Positions 7,849-16,351 of a stretch of 64,000 bases of DNA are shown one piece after another. Within the stretch, counting starts at the first letter, position 1. The number at the start of each line of letters is the position of its first letter. A program made the position numbers and the translations under genes. Source of the DNA: Oscillospiraceae bacterium. Lineage in GTDB: Bacteria > Bacillota > Clostridia > Oscillospirales > Oscillospiraceae. The notes beneath the pieces are model-generated. The model saw only the letters and a list, made by a program, of their open reading frames with translations. It searched no databases and was not told the origin of the DNA. The stretch is from assembly GCA_017550645.1 (NCBI GenBank), contig JAFZOI010000032.1, positions 1-64,000 on the forward strand, in the 5' to 3' direction.

Positions 7849-7991
7849 ACCTCATCCGTCATCCGCCTTGCGTGAGACGGCGGATGCCACCTTCCCCTCA
7901 AGGGGAAGGCTTTGGGGGGCGCAAGTGAAGTTATGCCTTGCGGCATAGTGAAGTTTGCGGCTTCGCCGCAAGCAGCAGGGGAAAGCCTTTG
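7849..7991. repeat. Interspersed palindromic repeat, copy 4
   Basis: CACCTCATCCGTCATCCGCC, an AGACGGCGGAT arm, CTTCCCCTCAAGGGGAAG, a TGCCTTGCGGCA hairpin and a TTGCGGCTTCGCCGCAA hairpin. It separates the two terminase genes, which is unusual in a phage packaging operon and suggests insertion after the cassette was fixed in the chromosome. Confidence 0.72.
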
Positions 7992-8025
7992 AGGACGGGG
8001 GACGGGAGGACGGTGATGTGAGTTG

Positions 8026-9342
8026 ATGACAAATGACGTCGTGGTCGATCTGGGGCGGGCTAACCCCAAGCAGGCGAAGTTTTACGCCTCGACGGCGCGC
8101 TACGTCGCCTACGGCGGGGCGCGAGGCGGCGGGAAATCCCACGCCGTGCGCGTGCAGGCGGTGCGCGGGGCGCTGCTTTACCCAGGCATTCGCATCCTCA
8201 TCGTCCGCCGCACGTACCCCGAGCTCGAAAATACGCTCATCCTCCCGCTGCTGCACCTGCTGCCGGAGGGGCTCGCGACCTACAACGCGACCAATCACCG
8301 CGCCGAGTTCATAAACGGCTCGGTCATCCGCTTCGGGCACTTCTCGGGGCTCCCGGGCGAGCTGGAGTATCAGGGGCAGGAGTACGACTGGATATTCGTC
8401 GACGAGGCGACGCAGTTTACCGAGCGCGAATTTCGCGTCCTCGGCGCGTGCCTGCGCGGAGTGAGCGACATACCGAAGCGGTTTTATCTTACCTGCAACC
8501 CCGGCGGCGTCGGCCACGGGTGGGTAAAAAGGCTCTTCATAACGCGCGATTACCGCGACGGCGAGCGCGCCGAGGACTATGAGTTCATCCCCGCGACCGT
8601 CGAGGACAACTCCTTCCTGCTCGAGGCGTCGCCCGACTATATACGCATGCTCGACGCGCTCCCGGAGGATATACGCCGCGCGCACAGATACGGCGACTGG
8701 GACGTGCTCGCGGGGCAGTTTTTCCCGGAGTTCGACCCGCGAAGGCACGTCGCCGCCCCGCAGGCCCCGCCGCCCGGGGCGACAATATACCGCGCCATAG
8801 ACTACGGGCTCGACATGCTCGCCTGCCTCTGGATAGCCGTCGGGCGCGACGGGCGCGCGCTCGTATACAGGGAGTTTTGCGAGCCGGGGCTCATCGTCTC
8901 GCGCGCGGCGGAGGAGATACTGCGCCGCACGCCGCCGGGCGAGCGCGTCGCCGCGACGGTAGCCCCGCCAGACCTCTGGAGCCGCCAGAAGGACACGGGC
9001 CGCAGCATGGAGGAGATATTTGCCTCCTGCGGCGTGCCGCTTTCCCGCGCGAGCCCCGCGCGGGCGCAGGGCTGGATGATGGTCAAGGAGCTGCTGCAGG
9101 GCGACCCGCCTAAGCTCACCGTCACGAGAGACTGCGTTTCCTTGCGGGAAAACCTGCCGCAGCTCCTGCGCAGCGCGGAGGACCCCTCCGACTGCGCGAC
9201 CGAGCCGCACGAAATTACCCACGTCTGCGACGCGCTGCGCTACTTCGCGTCCTACCGGGCCGGAGCCTCGCTCCCGCCGGCGCGGCGCGACGGCTTTTCC
9301 GAGTACATGACGGGCGGCGAGCCCGGCAGAGGCTACGTATGA
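8026..9342 (+). CDS. terL: Phage terminase large subunit
   Basis: About 438 residues. The ATPase half has a Walker A variant GGARGGGKSH (about residues 26-35), Walker B IFVDEAT (about 125-131) and the coupling motif TCNPGG. The C-terminal RNase H-like nuclease begins at AIDYGLDM (about 262) with further acidic residues downstream, so both engine and endonuclease appear intact. The ATG at 8026 or the TTG at 8023 could start translation; a GGGAGG ribosome site lies upstream. It would drive DNA into the procapsid through the portal encoded at 9570. The packaging mode cannot be told from sequence. Confidence 0.93.
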   Translation: MTNDVVVDLGRANPKQAKFYASTARYVAYGGARGGGKSHAVRVQAVRGALLYPGIRILIVRRTYPELENTLILPLLHLLPEGLATYNATNHRAEFINGSVIRFGHFSGLPGELEYQGQEYDWIFVDEATQFTEREFRVLGACLRGVSDIPKRFYLTCNPGGVGHGWVKRLFITRDYRDGERAEDYEFIPATVEDNSFLLEASPDYIRMLDALPEDIRRAHRYGDWDVLAGQFFPEFDPRRHVAAPQAPPPGATIYRAIDYGLDMLACLWIAVGRDGRALVYREFCEPGLIVSRAAEEILRRTPPGERVAATVAPPDLWSRQKDTGRSMEEIFASCGVPLSRASPARAQGWMMVKELLQGDPPKLTVTRDCVSLRENLPQLLRSAEDPSDCATEPHEITHVCDALRYFASYRAGASLPPARRDGFSEYMTGGEPGRGYV

Positions 9343-9381
9343 CACGGCGCGGAGCGCCGCAATTATAAAAGGAGGATTTCG

Positions 9382-9573
9382 ATGATCTGGATCGTATTCG
9401 CCGTCGCGCTGACGGCTATGGCGCTCTCGGCGGCGGCTCTGGCCGCCTCGAAGGGGAAGACGGCTCCGCCCGCCCCGACCGAGAGCGACGAAAAGGCCGA
9501 GGAGGAGATGCGCCGCTTTTCCAGCGGCGTGGCTCACGTCCTCGGCTATGAGATCGGGAGGAAGAACGGATGA
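9382..9573 (+). CDS. Small single-pass membrane protein of the phage cassette
   Basis: 63 residues, AAAGGAGG ribosome site. The first ~24 residues are a hydrophobic helix (MIWIVFAVALTAMALSAAAL). A charged EKAEEEMRR helix and GYEIGRKNG follow. The stop codon overlaps the portal start by 4 bp (ATGA), so the two are translationally coupled. The role is unknown; a packaging accessory or a small membrane effector would fit. Confidence 0.6.
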   Translation: MIWIVFAVALTAMALSAAALAASKGKTAPPAPTESDEKAEEEMRRFSSGVAHVLGYEIGRKNG

Positions 9574-10982
9574 GCGTCTGGAACGACTATCTCAAGGGCG
9601 TCGACTACAACAACGCCGTCGGGCTCTACTCCACGGTCGAGACGAACGAGAATTTCTTTATAGGCAAGCAGTGGGAGGGCGTCGTCTCGAACGGTCTGCC
9701 CACCCCGGTCTTCAACTTCATCAAGCGCGTCGTGAACTTCCTCGTCGCCTCAGTAGCGTCCGACCGGCTCGCCATACGCGCCTCGGCGCGCGGAGCGGAG
9801 GAACTCGCCGAGACGGTAAACGGCGCGCTGGACGCGATAGTCGAGGAAGTCGACCTCGGCTCGCTCGTGCGCAGGATGGTGCGCAACGCCGCCGTCGACG
9901 GCGACGGCTGCATCTACGCCTACTGGGACGCGGAGGCGGGCGGCGTGAGGGCCGAGACGCTGGAAAATACGCGCGTAGTTTTCGGCGACCCGAACGAAAG
10001 GCGCGTCCAGAAGCAGCCCTATATCATCATCGTCTCGCGCGAGGACGCCGAAAAGGCCCGCGCCAGAGCCTTCAAATACGGCTCGGCGGACGCCGTCGCC
10101 CCCGACGGGGACGAGACGGGGCTTATAAAAAACGAGCCCGACGGGAAGACGACCGTCCTGCTCCGTCTGCGGCGCGCCGCCGACGGGCATATCGTCGCGG
10201 GCGAATACGTCCGCGGCGGCGTCCTGCGCCCGGAATGGGACACGGGACTGACGAATTATCCTCTCGTCTGGCTCAGCTGGGACGAGGTCCGCGACAGCTA
10301 CCACGGCATGGCCGCCGTCACGGGGCTCATCCCCAATCAGGTGTTCGTAAATAAGCTCTTCGCGATGGCGATGATCTCGCTGATGACGACGGCCTACCCG
10401 AAGGTCGTCTACGACCGCACGCGCATAGAGCGCTGGGATAACAGGGTCGGCGCCGCCATAGGCGTCGCCGGAGGCGACGTGGCGAACGTCGCGCGCATCA
10501 TAGACCCCGCGCAGATCTCCCCGCAGATAGGGCAGTTTATCGAGCTCGCCATCAGCTATACGCAAAACTTCATGGGCGCGACGGACACGGCCCTCGGCAA
10601 CATCAAGCCCGAGAACACCTCCGCCATCATCGCCGTCCAGAAGGCGAGCGCCATCCCGCTCGAGATGGTCAAGCTCGAGCTCGCGAGGGCTCTCGAAGAC
10701 CTCGGGCGCATCTTCATCGACTTCATGGCCGCCATGTACGGCCGCCGCGACGCCTTCGGCGAGGGCGTATTCGACTATACCGCCCTGCGCGGAAAGAGCC
10801 TGAAGCTCGCGCTCGACGTCGGCGCCTCCAGCTACTGGAGCGAGATCGCCGCCGTTCAGACGCTCGACAACCTGCTCTCGAGCGGGCATATCAGCCTCGC
10901 GGAGTACCTCGAGCGAATCCCGGAGGGCTATATCTCCGGGCGCGAGGCGCTGCTCGCGAGAGCGAAGGGCGAGGCCGATTAA
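9570..10982 (+). CDS. Phage portal protein (podovirus-like)
   Basis: 470 residues with start coupled to the preceding gene. The N-terminus (FFIGKQWEGV...PVFNFIKRVVNF) and the central segments VRNAAVDGDGCIYAYWD and NQVFVNKLFAMAM are typical of portal proteins of short-tailed phages. These form the dodecameric DNA gate at one capsid vertex and bind the terminase. It is shorter than the P22 portal (725 residues) and lacks the long C-terminal barrel extension. Its 3' end overlaps the 3' end of a convergent esterase gene by 4 bp with no terminator between. Confidence 0.85.
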   Translation: MSVWNDYLKGVDYNNAVGLYSTVETNENFFIGKQWEGVVSNGLPTPVFNFIKRVVNFLVASVASDRLAIRASARGAEELAETVNGALDAIVEEVDLGSLVRRMVRNAAVDGDGCIYAYWDAEAGGVRAETLENTRVVFGDPNERRVQKQPYIIIVSREDAEKARARAFKYGSADAVAPDGDETGLIKNEPDGKTTVLLRLRRAADGHIVAGEYVRGGVLRPEWDTGLTNYPLVWLSWDEVRDSYHGMAAVTGLIPNQVFVNKLFAMAMISLMTTAYPKVVYDRTRIERWDNRVGAAIGVAGGDVANVARIIDPAQISPQIGQFIELAISYTQNFMGATDTALGNIKPENTSAIIAVQKASAIPLEMVKLELARALEDLGRIFIDFMAAMYGRRDAFGEGVFDYTALRGKSLKLALDVGASSYWSEIAAVQTLDNLLSSGHISLAEYLERIPEGYISGREALLARAKGEAD

Positions 10983-11803
10983 CCCTTATCTATCGCGAAG
11001 GGGTTGGGCGCCTCCGGCAGAGCGGGCAGCGCGCGCTCCAGTCCGCGCGATATGAACGGGATGAAGAAGGCGGGCTCGTGCGTCCCCGGTCCCTCTGAAT
11101 ATTCGTGCTCTATCCCGAGCGAGACGAGGGTATCGCGGAAGTGCCTGTTCGGGAATTTGAGGAAGTCGTTTTCCCCGCAGCCGAAGAAGATGTCCGGCCT
11201 CGGGCGGGAGGACGCGGCGAGCTCGCGCGCCGCCCCGTCGAGGGAGCGGTCCGTCTCCTCGACCTTGTCGAGGTCGCCGAAGATGGACGTGAAGAGCCCG
11301 CGCGTGGCCCCGACGGCGTTCGGCTCGTCGGTCGCCTCGCGCAGCTCGTCGCGCACGTTGGCCGCCGAGGCGGATATGACGTGGCCGAAGACGTCGGAAT
11401 ACTTCATGCCGTTTCGAAGCGCGCCGAAGCCGCCCATGGAGAGGCCGGCGATGACCGTGTCCTCGCGCTCATGCGAGAGCGGGAAGATGCGGCGCGTGAA
11501 CTCGACGAGCTCGCGGCCTATGAATTCGCCGTAAAAGTCGCGGCGGGCGAAGTCGTCGACGTAGAAGTGGTTTTCGCCCTCGGGCATTATGACCGCCATG
11601 CCGAAGCGCTCGGCCCACTGGCCGACGGGCCAGCCCTCGAGCTGGAGGGTCGAGTTGTTTCCCATGTAGCCGTGGAGCATGTACATCGTCTTGTAGCCGT
11701 CTCCGCGCGGCGGCGGGAACAGCCCGTCGAACGGCACGACCGCCGTGAAGCGCACGGGGCGGCGCAGGCATTTGGAGAAAAACCTCGCTCTTATCAGCGC
11801 CAT
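10979..11803 (-). CDS. Alpha/beta-hydrolase esterase (FrmB/tributyrin-esterase family), second of a tandem pair
   Basis: 274 residues, started at the ATG behind GAGGTGG. The oxyanion segment YMLHGYMGNN, the nucleophile elbow GLSMGGFGAL and a C-terminal histidine (GTHEPAFF) are those of the esterase D/FrmB family, which hydrolyse acyl esters or S-formylglutathione. The catalytic triad looks intact and no signal peptide is seen. The gene overlaps its paralogue upstream by 10 bp and lies on the opposite strand to all surrounding phage genes. It may be a moron that acts on acylated surface polymers or small esters; the substrate is unknown. Confidence 0.85.
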   Translation of the reverse strand: MALIRARFFSKCLRRPVRFTAVVPFDGLFPPPRGDGYKTMYMLHGYMGNNSTLQLEGWPVGQWAERFGMAVIMPEGENHFYVDDFARRDFYGEFIGRELVEFTRRIFPLSHEREDTVIAGLSMGGFGALRNGMKYSDVFGHVISASAANVRDELREATDEPNAVGATRGLFTSIFGDLDKVEETDRSLDGAARELAASSRPRPDIFFGCGENDFLKFPNRHFRDTLVSLGIEHEYSEGPGTHEPAFFIPFISRGLERALPALPEAPNPFAIDKG

Positions 11804-12603
11804 TGCTTTTCCACCTCGGCTTTCAGATAGTCTGCGGGGCGCTCGAAAGGCGCTCCGAGGGCGTGGACGAGCCCGCGCTCGAGAGCCTTCGTCCAGAAGC
11901 CCCATTCGTGGCCTCCGTCGGCCTCGTCGCGCGTTATGGGATAGCCCTCCGCGGTCATCTCGCCGCAGAGCTTGTCGAAGGCGGGGAAGAGCACGTCGTC
12001 CCGCCCGCAGGAGAGGAAGACGTCCGTCTTCTTGGCCTTCGCCGCGAGCACGACGGGGTTGAGGTCGGTCTCTATGGCCTTGTCCGGATCGCCGAAGACG
12101 GTTTTGTAGTACGAGCGGCGCAGGTCGAAGACGTTGCCCTCGTCGTCGGTCGAGCGCTTTGCCAGACCGAGCACGAGCGCGGGGGAGAGGGCTATGACAT
12201 GCCCGAAGGTCTCCGCGTAGGTCATGCCGGTATGCAGCGCGCCGAAGCCGCCCATGGACTCGCCCGCAATGAGCGTGTCCTCCGGCTTATCCGAGAGCGG
12301 GAGCAGCTCGCGCGTCATCTCGACGAGCTCGCGCCCGACGAAGTCGCACCAGCGCGTGCCGCTGAGCGGGTGGTCGGTATAAAACGCGTTCTCGCCCGAG
12401 ACGGTCACGACGCAGAGCTTATGGCGTATCGAGAGCTCCTCCAGGTCGTCGTGCAGCAGCCATTCGGCGTTGTCGCCGAGCATGCCGCAGAGCAGGTAGA
12501 GCGTCCTGAAGGGGCCTTCGCTTCGCTCCGCGGGCAGGACGGCCTGCACGGGGACGGAGCGGATGAGGTTTTTCGAGAAAAGATCGATCTGGAGCCAAGC
12601 CAT
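11794..12603 (-). CDS. Alpha/beta-hydrolase esterase (FrmB family), first of a tandem pair
   Basis: 269 residues. The ATG at 12603 is preferred to that at 12609 because AGAGGT then sits about 9 bp upstream. Motifs are YLLCGMLGDN, the nucleophile elbow GESMGGFGAL and the late histidine GGHEWGFW. It has the same fold and order as the following gene, so the two arose by tandem duplication. An extended -10 promoter lies just upstream. Together they form a two-gene unit antisense to the phage late operon, between portal and the gp10-like gene. Confidence 0.85.
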   Translation of the reverse strand: MAWLQIDLFSKNLIRSVPVQAVLPAERSEGPFRTLYLLCGMLGDNAEWLLHDDLEELSIRHKLCVVTVSGENAFYTDHPLSGTRWCDFVGRELVEMTRELLPLSDKPEDTLIAGESMGGFGALHTGMTYAETFGHVIALSPALVLGLAKRSTDDEGNVFDLRRSYYKTVFGDPDKAIETDLNPVVLAAKAKKTDVFLSCGRDDVLFPAFDKLCGEMTAEGYPITRDEADGGHEWGFWTKALERGLVHALGAPFERPADYLKAEVEKQWR

Positions 12604-12635
12604 GCGCATTACCTCTTTTTCATTTGCTTAAACGC

Positions 12636-12644
12636 ATTATATCA
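12636..12644 (-). promoter_or_regulatory. Extended -10 promoter for the embedded esterase pair
   Basis: On the minus strand TGATATAAT forms an extended -10 element about 30 bases before the esterase start. The -35 region is poor (TTTTCG at the expected place). The extended -10 would compensate and allow the esterases to be expressed when the phage genes are silent. Confidence 0.5.
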
Positions 12645-12721
12645 CAGGCGCGGCGGCACGAAAAGCCCCGCGCGCAAGGCAGGGGGTCAAAAAGATCAAA
12701 CAGATATTCAAGATCAGTAAA

Positions 12722-14443
12722 ATGCTCGGGCTCAACGAGAGCTCCGACTTCGCCCTCGCCCCGGGCGAGGCCACCGTCATGCGCAACTGGCGCGTGACAG
12801 CCGACGGGCGTCTCGCCCTGCGGCCCGGGACGGAGACGGTCTGCACGCTCGCGTCTACGCCGGTGCGCGCGCTATGGTACGGGAACGTGGGCGGCGCCTC
12901 GAAGCTGCTCGCTGCCGCCGGAGGGCACGTCTATGACTGCACCTCCGGCGTGCCGGCCTCCGTCGGCGACGTCACGGACTCGGCGAAGACGCACTTTTTC
13001 GGCTTCAACGAAAAGGTCTTCGTCCTCACGGGCTCGGAGTATATGGCGTGGGACGGGACGGGGAGCTTCGCCTCCGTCGAGGGCTACGCCCCCGTCGTCG
13101 CCGTCTCGACCCCGCCGGAGGGCGGCGGGACGGCGGCCGAGCCCGTCAACGCCCTGACGGGGAAGAAAAGGCAGCTCTTTTCCCCCGACGGGACGGCCGA
13201 CACGTTCTGCCTCGCGGAAAAGGCGATAGACGAGCTCTGCTGGGTCAAGCTCGACGGAGCGCTGGTGAACCCCGGCTTCGTCAGCCTGCCCGACGGGAAG
13301 GTGCAGCTTACGTCCGTCCCGCCCGAGGGGATAAATACCCTCGAGGTCTGCTGGCGCAAGGGAAACGGGAACAGGGCCTCCGTCCTCGGCATGACGCGCT
13401 CGGAGACGTTCAACGGAGTCTCCGACACGAGGCTGTTTTTCTACGGCGACGGGACCAACAGGGCCGTCTACTCGGGCGTCAACGATCTCGGGCAGGCCGA
13501 CGCGGCCTATTTTCCCGCCATGAACTTCGTCGACGTCGACAGCTCCAACCAGCCCGTCACGAGCATGGTCAGGCATTTCGACAGGCTGCTCGCGTTCAAG
13601 CCCGACGGCATGTGGGCGCTGGAGTACGGGACGCTTACGCTCTCCGACGGCAGCGCCGTCCCCGGCTTTCCGGTAATACCGGTCAACCGCGAGATAGGCT
13701 GCTCCGCGCTCGGGTTCGCGCGCCTCGTGGACAACGACCCCATCACGCTGCACGGGCGCAGCCTTTACAGATGGCGCCTGAGCGGCTCGGCCGTCCGCGA
13801 CGAGCGCACGGCCGAGCTCATATCCGCCAAGGCCGCCGCGACGCTCTCTTCGTTCGACCCGGCGGAGGTCCGCTCGCTCGACAATGAGCGCACGCGCGAG
13901 TTTTTCGTGTTCACGCCGGACGCCGCCCTCGTCTACAACTACGGGCGCGGGGCCTACTACGTCTATTCCGGCCTCGACGCCGCGAGCGCGGTCTGCGCCG
14001 ACGGGACGGTCTATATAGGGACGGAGAGCGGAAAGCTCCTGCGCGTTTCCGACGCGCTCCGCTCCGACGACGGCGAGCCCATCGACGCTCTCTGGGTCGG
14101 CGGCAGCCTCTCGCTCGGGCGCGAGTGGATAAAGAAATACTCGACGCGCCTGCTCGCCGTCCTCGAGCCTCGCGGCGGCTCCTATGCGGAGATATCCGTC
14201 CGGACCGACAGAGGGCCGTCCGAGGCCTCGCGCGTCGTCTCCGCGGCGACGGCGGACTTTTCACACGTGGACTTCGCCCACTTCTCGTTCGTACTGAGCC
14301 GCGTGACGAAGACGAAGGTCATACGGCTGCGGACGAGCCGCTTTACCTACTGCAAGCTCATAGTCCGCTCCTGCCGGGCGGCCGCCTCGCCGAAGGTGCT
14401 CGAGCTTGCGGTCGAATTCAATTTCGCAGACAAAGTCAGATAA
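12722..14443 (+). CDS. P22 gp10-like tail hub / DNA-stabilisation protein (putative)
   Basis: 573 residues from the ATG at 12722. The chain looks like a beta-propeller: repeated short strands such as ALWYGNVGG, HFFGFNEKVFVLTG, MVRHFDRLLAFKPDGMW and LYRWRLSG. A C-terminal immunoglobulin-like strand set (EISVRTDRG...YCKLIVRS) follows. That order is known for P22 gp10, which plugs the portal channel. No ribosome site precedes the ATG, but the frame stays open upstream past AGGGGG (12681-12686) with ATC and ATA codons, so the true start may be upstream or lost beside the esterase insertion. No better family is recognised. Confidence 0.55.
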   Translation: MLGLNESSDFALAPGEATVMRNWRVTADGRLALRPGTETVCTLASTPVRALWYGNVGGASKLLAAAGGHVYDCTSGVPASVGDVTDSAKTHFFGFNEKVFVLTGSEYMAWDGTGSFASVEGYAPVVAVSTPPEGGGTAAEPVNALTGKKRQLFSPDGTADTFCLAEKAIDELCWVKLDGALVNPGFVSLPDGKVQLTSVPPEGINTLEVCWRKGNGNRASVLGMTRSETFNGVSDTRLFFYGDGTNRAVYSGVNDLGQADAAYFPAMNFVDVDSSNQPVTSMVRHFDRLLAFKPDGMWALEYGTLTLSDGSAVPGFPVIPVNREIGCSALGFARLVDNDPITLHGRSLYRWRLSGSAVRDERTAELISAKAAATLSSFDPAEVRSLDNERTREFFVFTPDAALVYNYGRGAYYVYSGLDAASAVCADGTVYIGTESGKLLRVSDALRSDDGEPIDALWVGGSLSLGREWIKKYSTRLLAVLEPRGGSYAEISVRTDRGPSEASRVVSAATADFSHVDFAHFSFVLSRVTKTKVIRLRTSRFTYCKLIVRSCRAAASPKVLELAVEFNFADKVR

Positions 14444-14456
14444 AGGGAGGATATAA

Positions 14457-15377
14457 ATGCTGACAAAATTCACGGGAGACCTCGATATCATCGCCGCCCT
14501 TGACGATCAGCCCAACGACGTCGGAGGCCTGACGGCGGCCCAGCTCAAGGCCAAATTCGACGCCGGCTCCAAGGCGATCGCGGCCTACATAAACGAAACG
14601 CTGACCGAGGAGCTGGAGGGTGTGACGCTCCCCACAGAGGGGACGGGCGTCCTCGAAAAGACGGCCTCGGGCGTCGCTTGGACGGCGCCGGCGCCGGCGG
14701 GCAGCTCGCCGAACATACTCCGCAACTGGTACCTCCGCGACCCGGTCAATCAGCGCCGCGTGACGACCTTCAACATAGGCAAATACGGCCCCGACTGCTG
14801 GAAATGCAACGGCGGCACCATAACGCTCACATCGGAGGGCTTCAGCGTCCCCAACAAGGCTCAGGTCCTGCAGTATATCCTGCTCGACAAGCTCAAGCCC
14901 GGCGAGACGTATACGCTGAGCGTCAAGCTCGCCGCCGCCGTCGCGCACGTCGAGTCGGGATGGTCGCGCAAGGCGGGAGTACAGTTCAAATGCTTCTCGA
15001 GCCCCTACGCCTCGACCAACAGCGCTTCCTTCACGCCCGACGCGGCGGGGATATCCAGCATGACCTTCATCGTCCCGCAGTCGGACTGCGTCTACTACGG
15101 CATCAACATCGACGCGGGCAACGGCTACGTCACCGAGCCCATCGTCGTGGAGGCCGTCAAGCTCGAGGAGGGCTCCGTCTCCACGCTCGGCGCGGACAAG
15201 ACGCCGGACAAGACCCTTGAGCTCCTGCGCTGCCAGACGACCTTCCAGCTCTATGCCGACGGCTCGTGGTGCCCGCCGAGCGGGCTGGATCACCGCCCCG
15301 TCATGGACTCCGATCCGACGATCTCCGCGCTCGTGATAGACGGCGTGACCTACACGGCCGCGAGCTGCGAGATATGA
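14457..15377 (+). CDS. Putative phage tail fibre / receptor-binding protein
   Basis: 306 residues behind AAAGGGAGG. The N-terminus (FTGDLDIIAALDDQPND-GLTAAQLKAKFD) is the head-binding start seen in many Firmicutes phage fibre proteins. The middle (residues 85-240: NWYLRDPVNQR...KYGPDCW...KLKPGETYTLSVKL) is a carbohydrate-binding-like beta sandwich. The C-terminus is a short beta cap. It should be the adhesin that contacts the host surface. Its stop overlaps the glycosyltransferase start (ATGA). Confidence 0.68.
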   Translation: MLTKFTGDLDIIAALDDQPNDVGGLTAAQLKAKFDAGSKAIAAYINETLTEELEGVTLPTEGTGVLEKTASGVAWTAPAPAGSSPNILRNWYLRDPVNQRRVTTFNIGKYGPDCWKCNGGTITLTSEGFSVPNKAQVLQYILLDKLKPGETYTLSVKLAAAVAHVESGWSRKAGVQFKCFSSPYASTNSASFTPDAAGISSMTFIVPQSDCVYYGINIDAGNGYVTEPIVVEAVKLEEGSVSTLGADKTPDKTLELLRCQTTFQLYADGSWCPPSGLDHRPVMDSDPTISALVIDGVTYTAASCEI

Positions 15378-16351
15378 GCGGCTTAAACGGCAGCGTGGAC
15401 CTCGTAATACCCGCATGGAACGCCCACGCGACGATAGACAGGGCGCTCGCGAGCGCCGCCATGCAGACCGAAAAGCCGACCGTCGTCATAGCCGACGACG
15501 CCTCGGGGAAATCCTACGCCGACGTCGCCGCCCGCTGGCGCGGCGTGCTCGAGGTAAGGCTCGTCCGCCTCGACGAAAACGGCGGGCCCGGAGCGGCGCG
15601 TCAGGCCGGGCTCGAGGCGGGCTCGGGCGAATTCGTCGCCTTCATGGACGCGGACGACACCCTCTGGGGCGCGACTGCGCTCGAGCAGCTCGCCCATGAG
15701 CTCCGGCGCGGGGCGGACGCCGCGGTCGGCGGCTTTTATGAGCAGCTTCCCGACGGGAGGCTCCTGCCGCACGGGCCGAACATGACCTGGATGTTCGCCA
15801 AGATGTACCGCCGCGACTTCCTCGAGCGATTTGACATACGCTTCAACGGCACGCGAGCCAACGAGGACGCGGGCTTCAACGGCCTCGTCAAGGCCTGCAC
15901 GCGCGCCATAGCGTTCATACCCGAGCCCCTCTATCTCTGGCACTTCAAGCCCGACAGCATAACGCGCGCCGACGGCTGGGCTTACACCTCGCGAGCGGGC
16001 TACGACGGCTTCGTGGAGAACATGATACTCCTCGCGGAGGAGATAAAAAAGCGCGGGCTCGGCGCTCCGGTGAGCCTCGGGGCGGCGGCGGAGGGGATAT
16101 GCGCGATATACTTCGCCTACCTCGAGGCGCTGAGAAACGAGCCCTCCGCGGAAGGGGCGCTCATAAGGCGCGCCGCGGACTACTATGCGCGGGTCTACGC
16201 GCCCGCAGAGACGTATATAGGGCGGGACAAGCTCACGGAGGCGTACCTCGCCGCCGCGCGCTCCAACGCCGCGCTCCTCGGGGAGATCATCCCCGGGACG
16301 AGCCTTTTCGAATTCATCGACAGACTGAAAAAGGAGGCCGCAAATGGATAA
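15374..16351 (+). CDS. Family 2 glycosyltransferase inside the phage structural operon
   Basis: 325 residues, coupled to the fibre gene by a 4-bp overlap. The GT-A signature is clear: VDLVIPAWNAHATIDRAL, DDAS near residue 42 and the DxD-type FMDADDT near 95, followed by the acceptor-domain motif ANEDAGF. It should transfer a sugar from a nucleotide-sugar donor. No membrane anchor is seen. Placed between the fibre and scaffold genes, it may glycosylate a virion protein or modify host surface sugars. No sugar-supply genes are nearby, so it would use host precursors. Confidence 0.85.
   Translation: MSGLNGSVDLVIPAWNAHATIDRALASAAMQTEKPTVVIADDASGKSYADVAARWRGVLEVRLVRLDENGGPGAARQAGLEAGSGEFVAFMDADDTLWGATALEQLAHELRRGADAAVGGFYEQLPDGRLLPHGPNMTWMFAKMYRRDFLERFDIRFNGTRANEDAGFNGLVKACTRAIAFIPEPLYLWHFKPDSITRADGWAYTSRAGYDGFVENMILLAEEIKKRGLGAPVSLGAAAEGICAIYFAYLEALRNEPSAEGALIRRAADYYARVYAPAETYIGRDKLTEAYLAAARSNAALLGEIIPGTSLFEFIDRLKKEAANG

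Noticed and set aside
14457..15377. Fibre gene as a polysaccharide depolymerase
   Set aside because: No beta-helix repeat or catalytic signature is visible; the middle is more like a non-catalytic beta sandwich.
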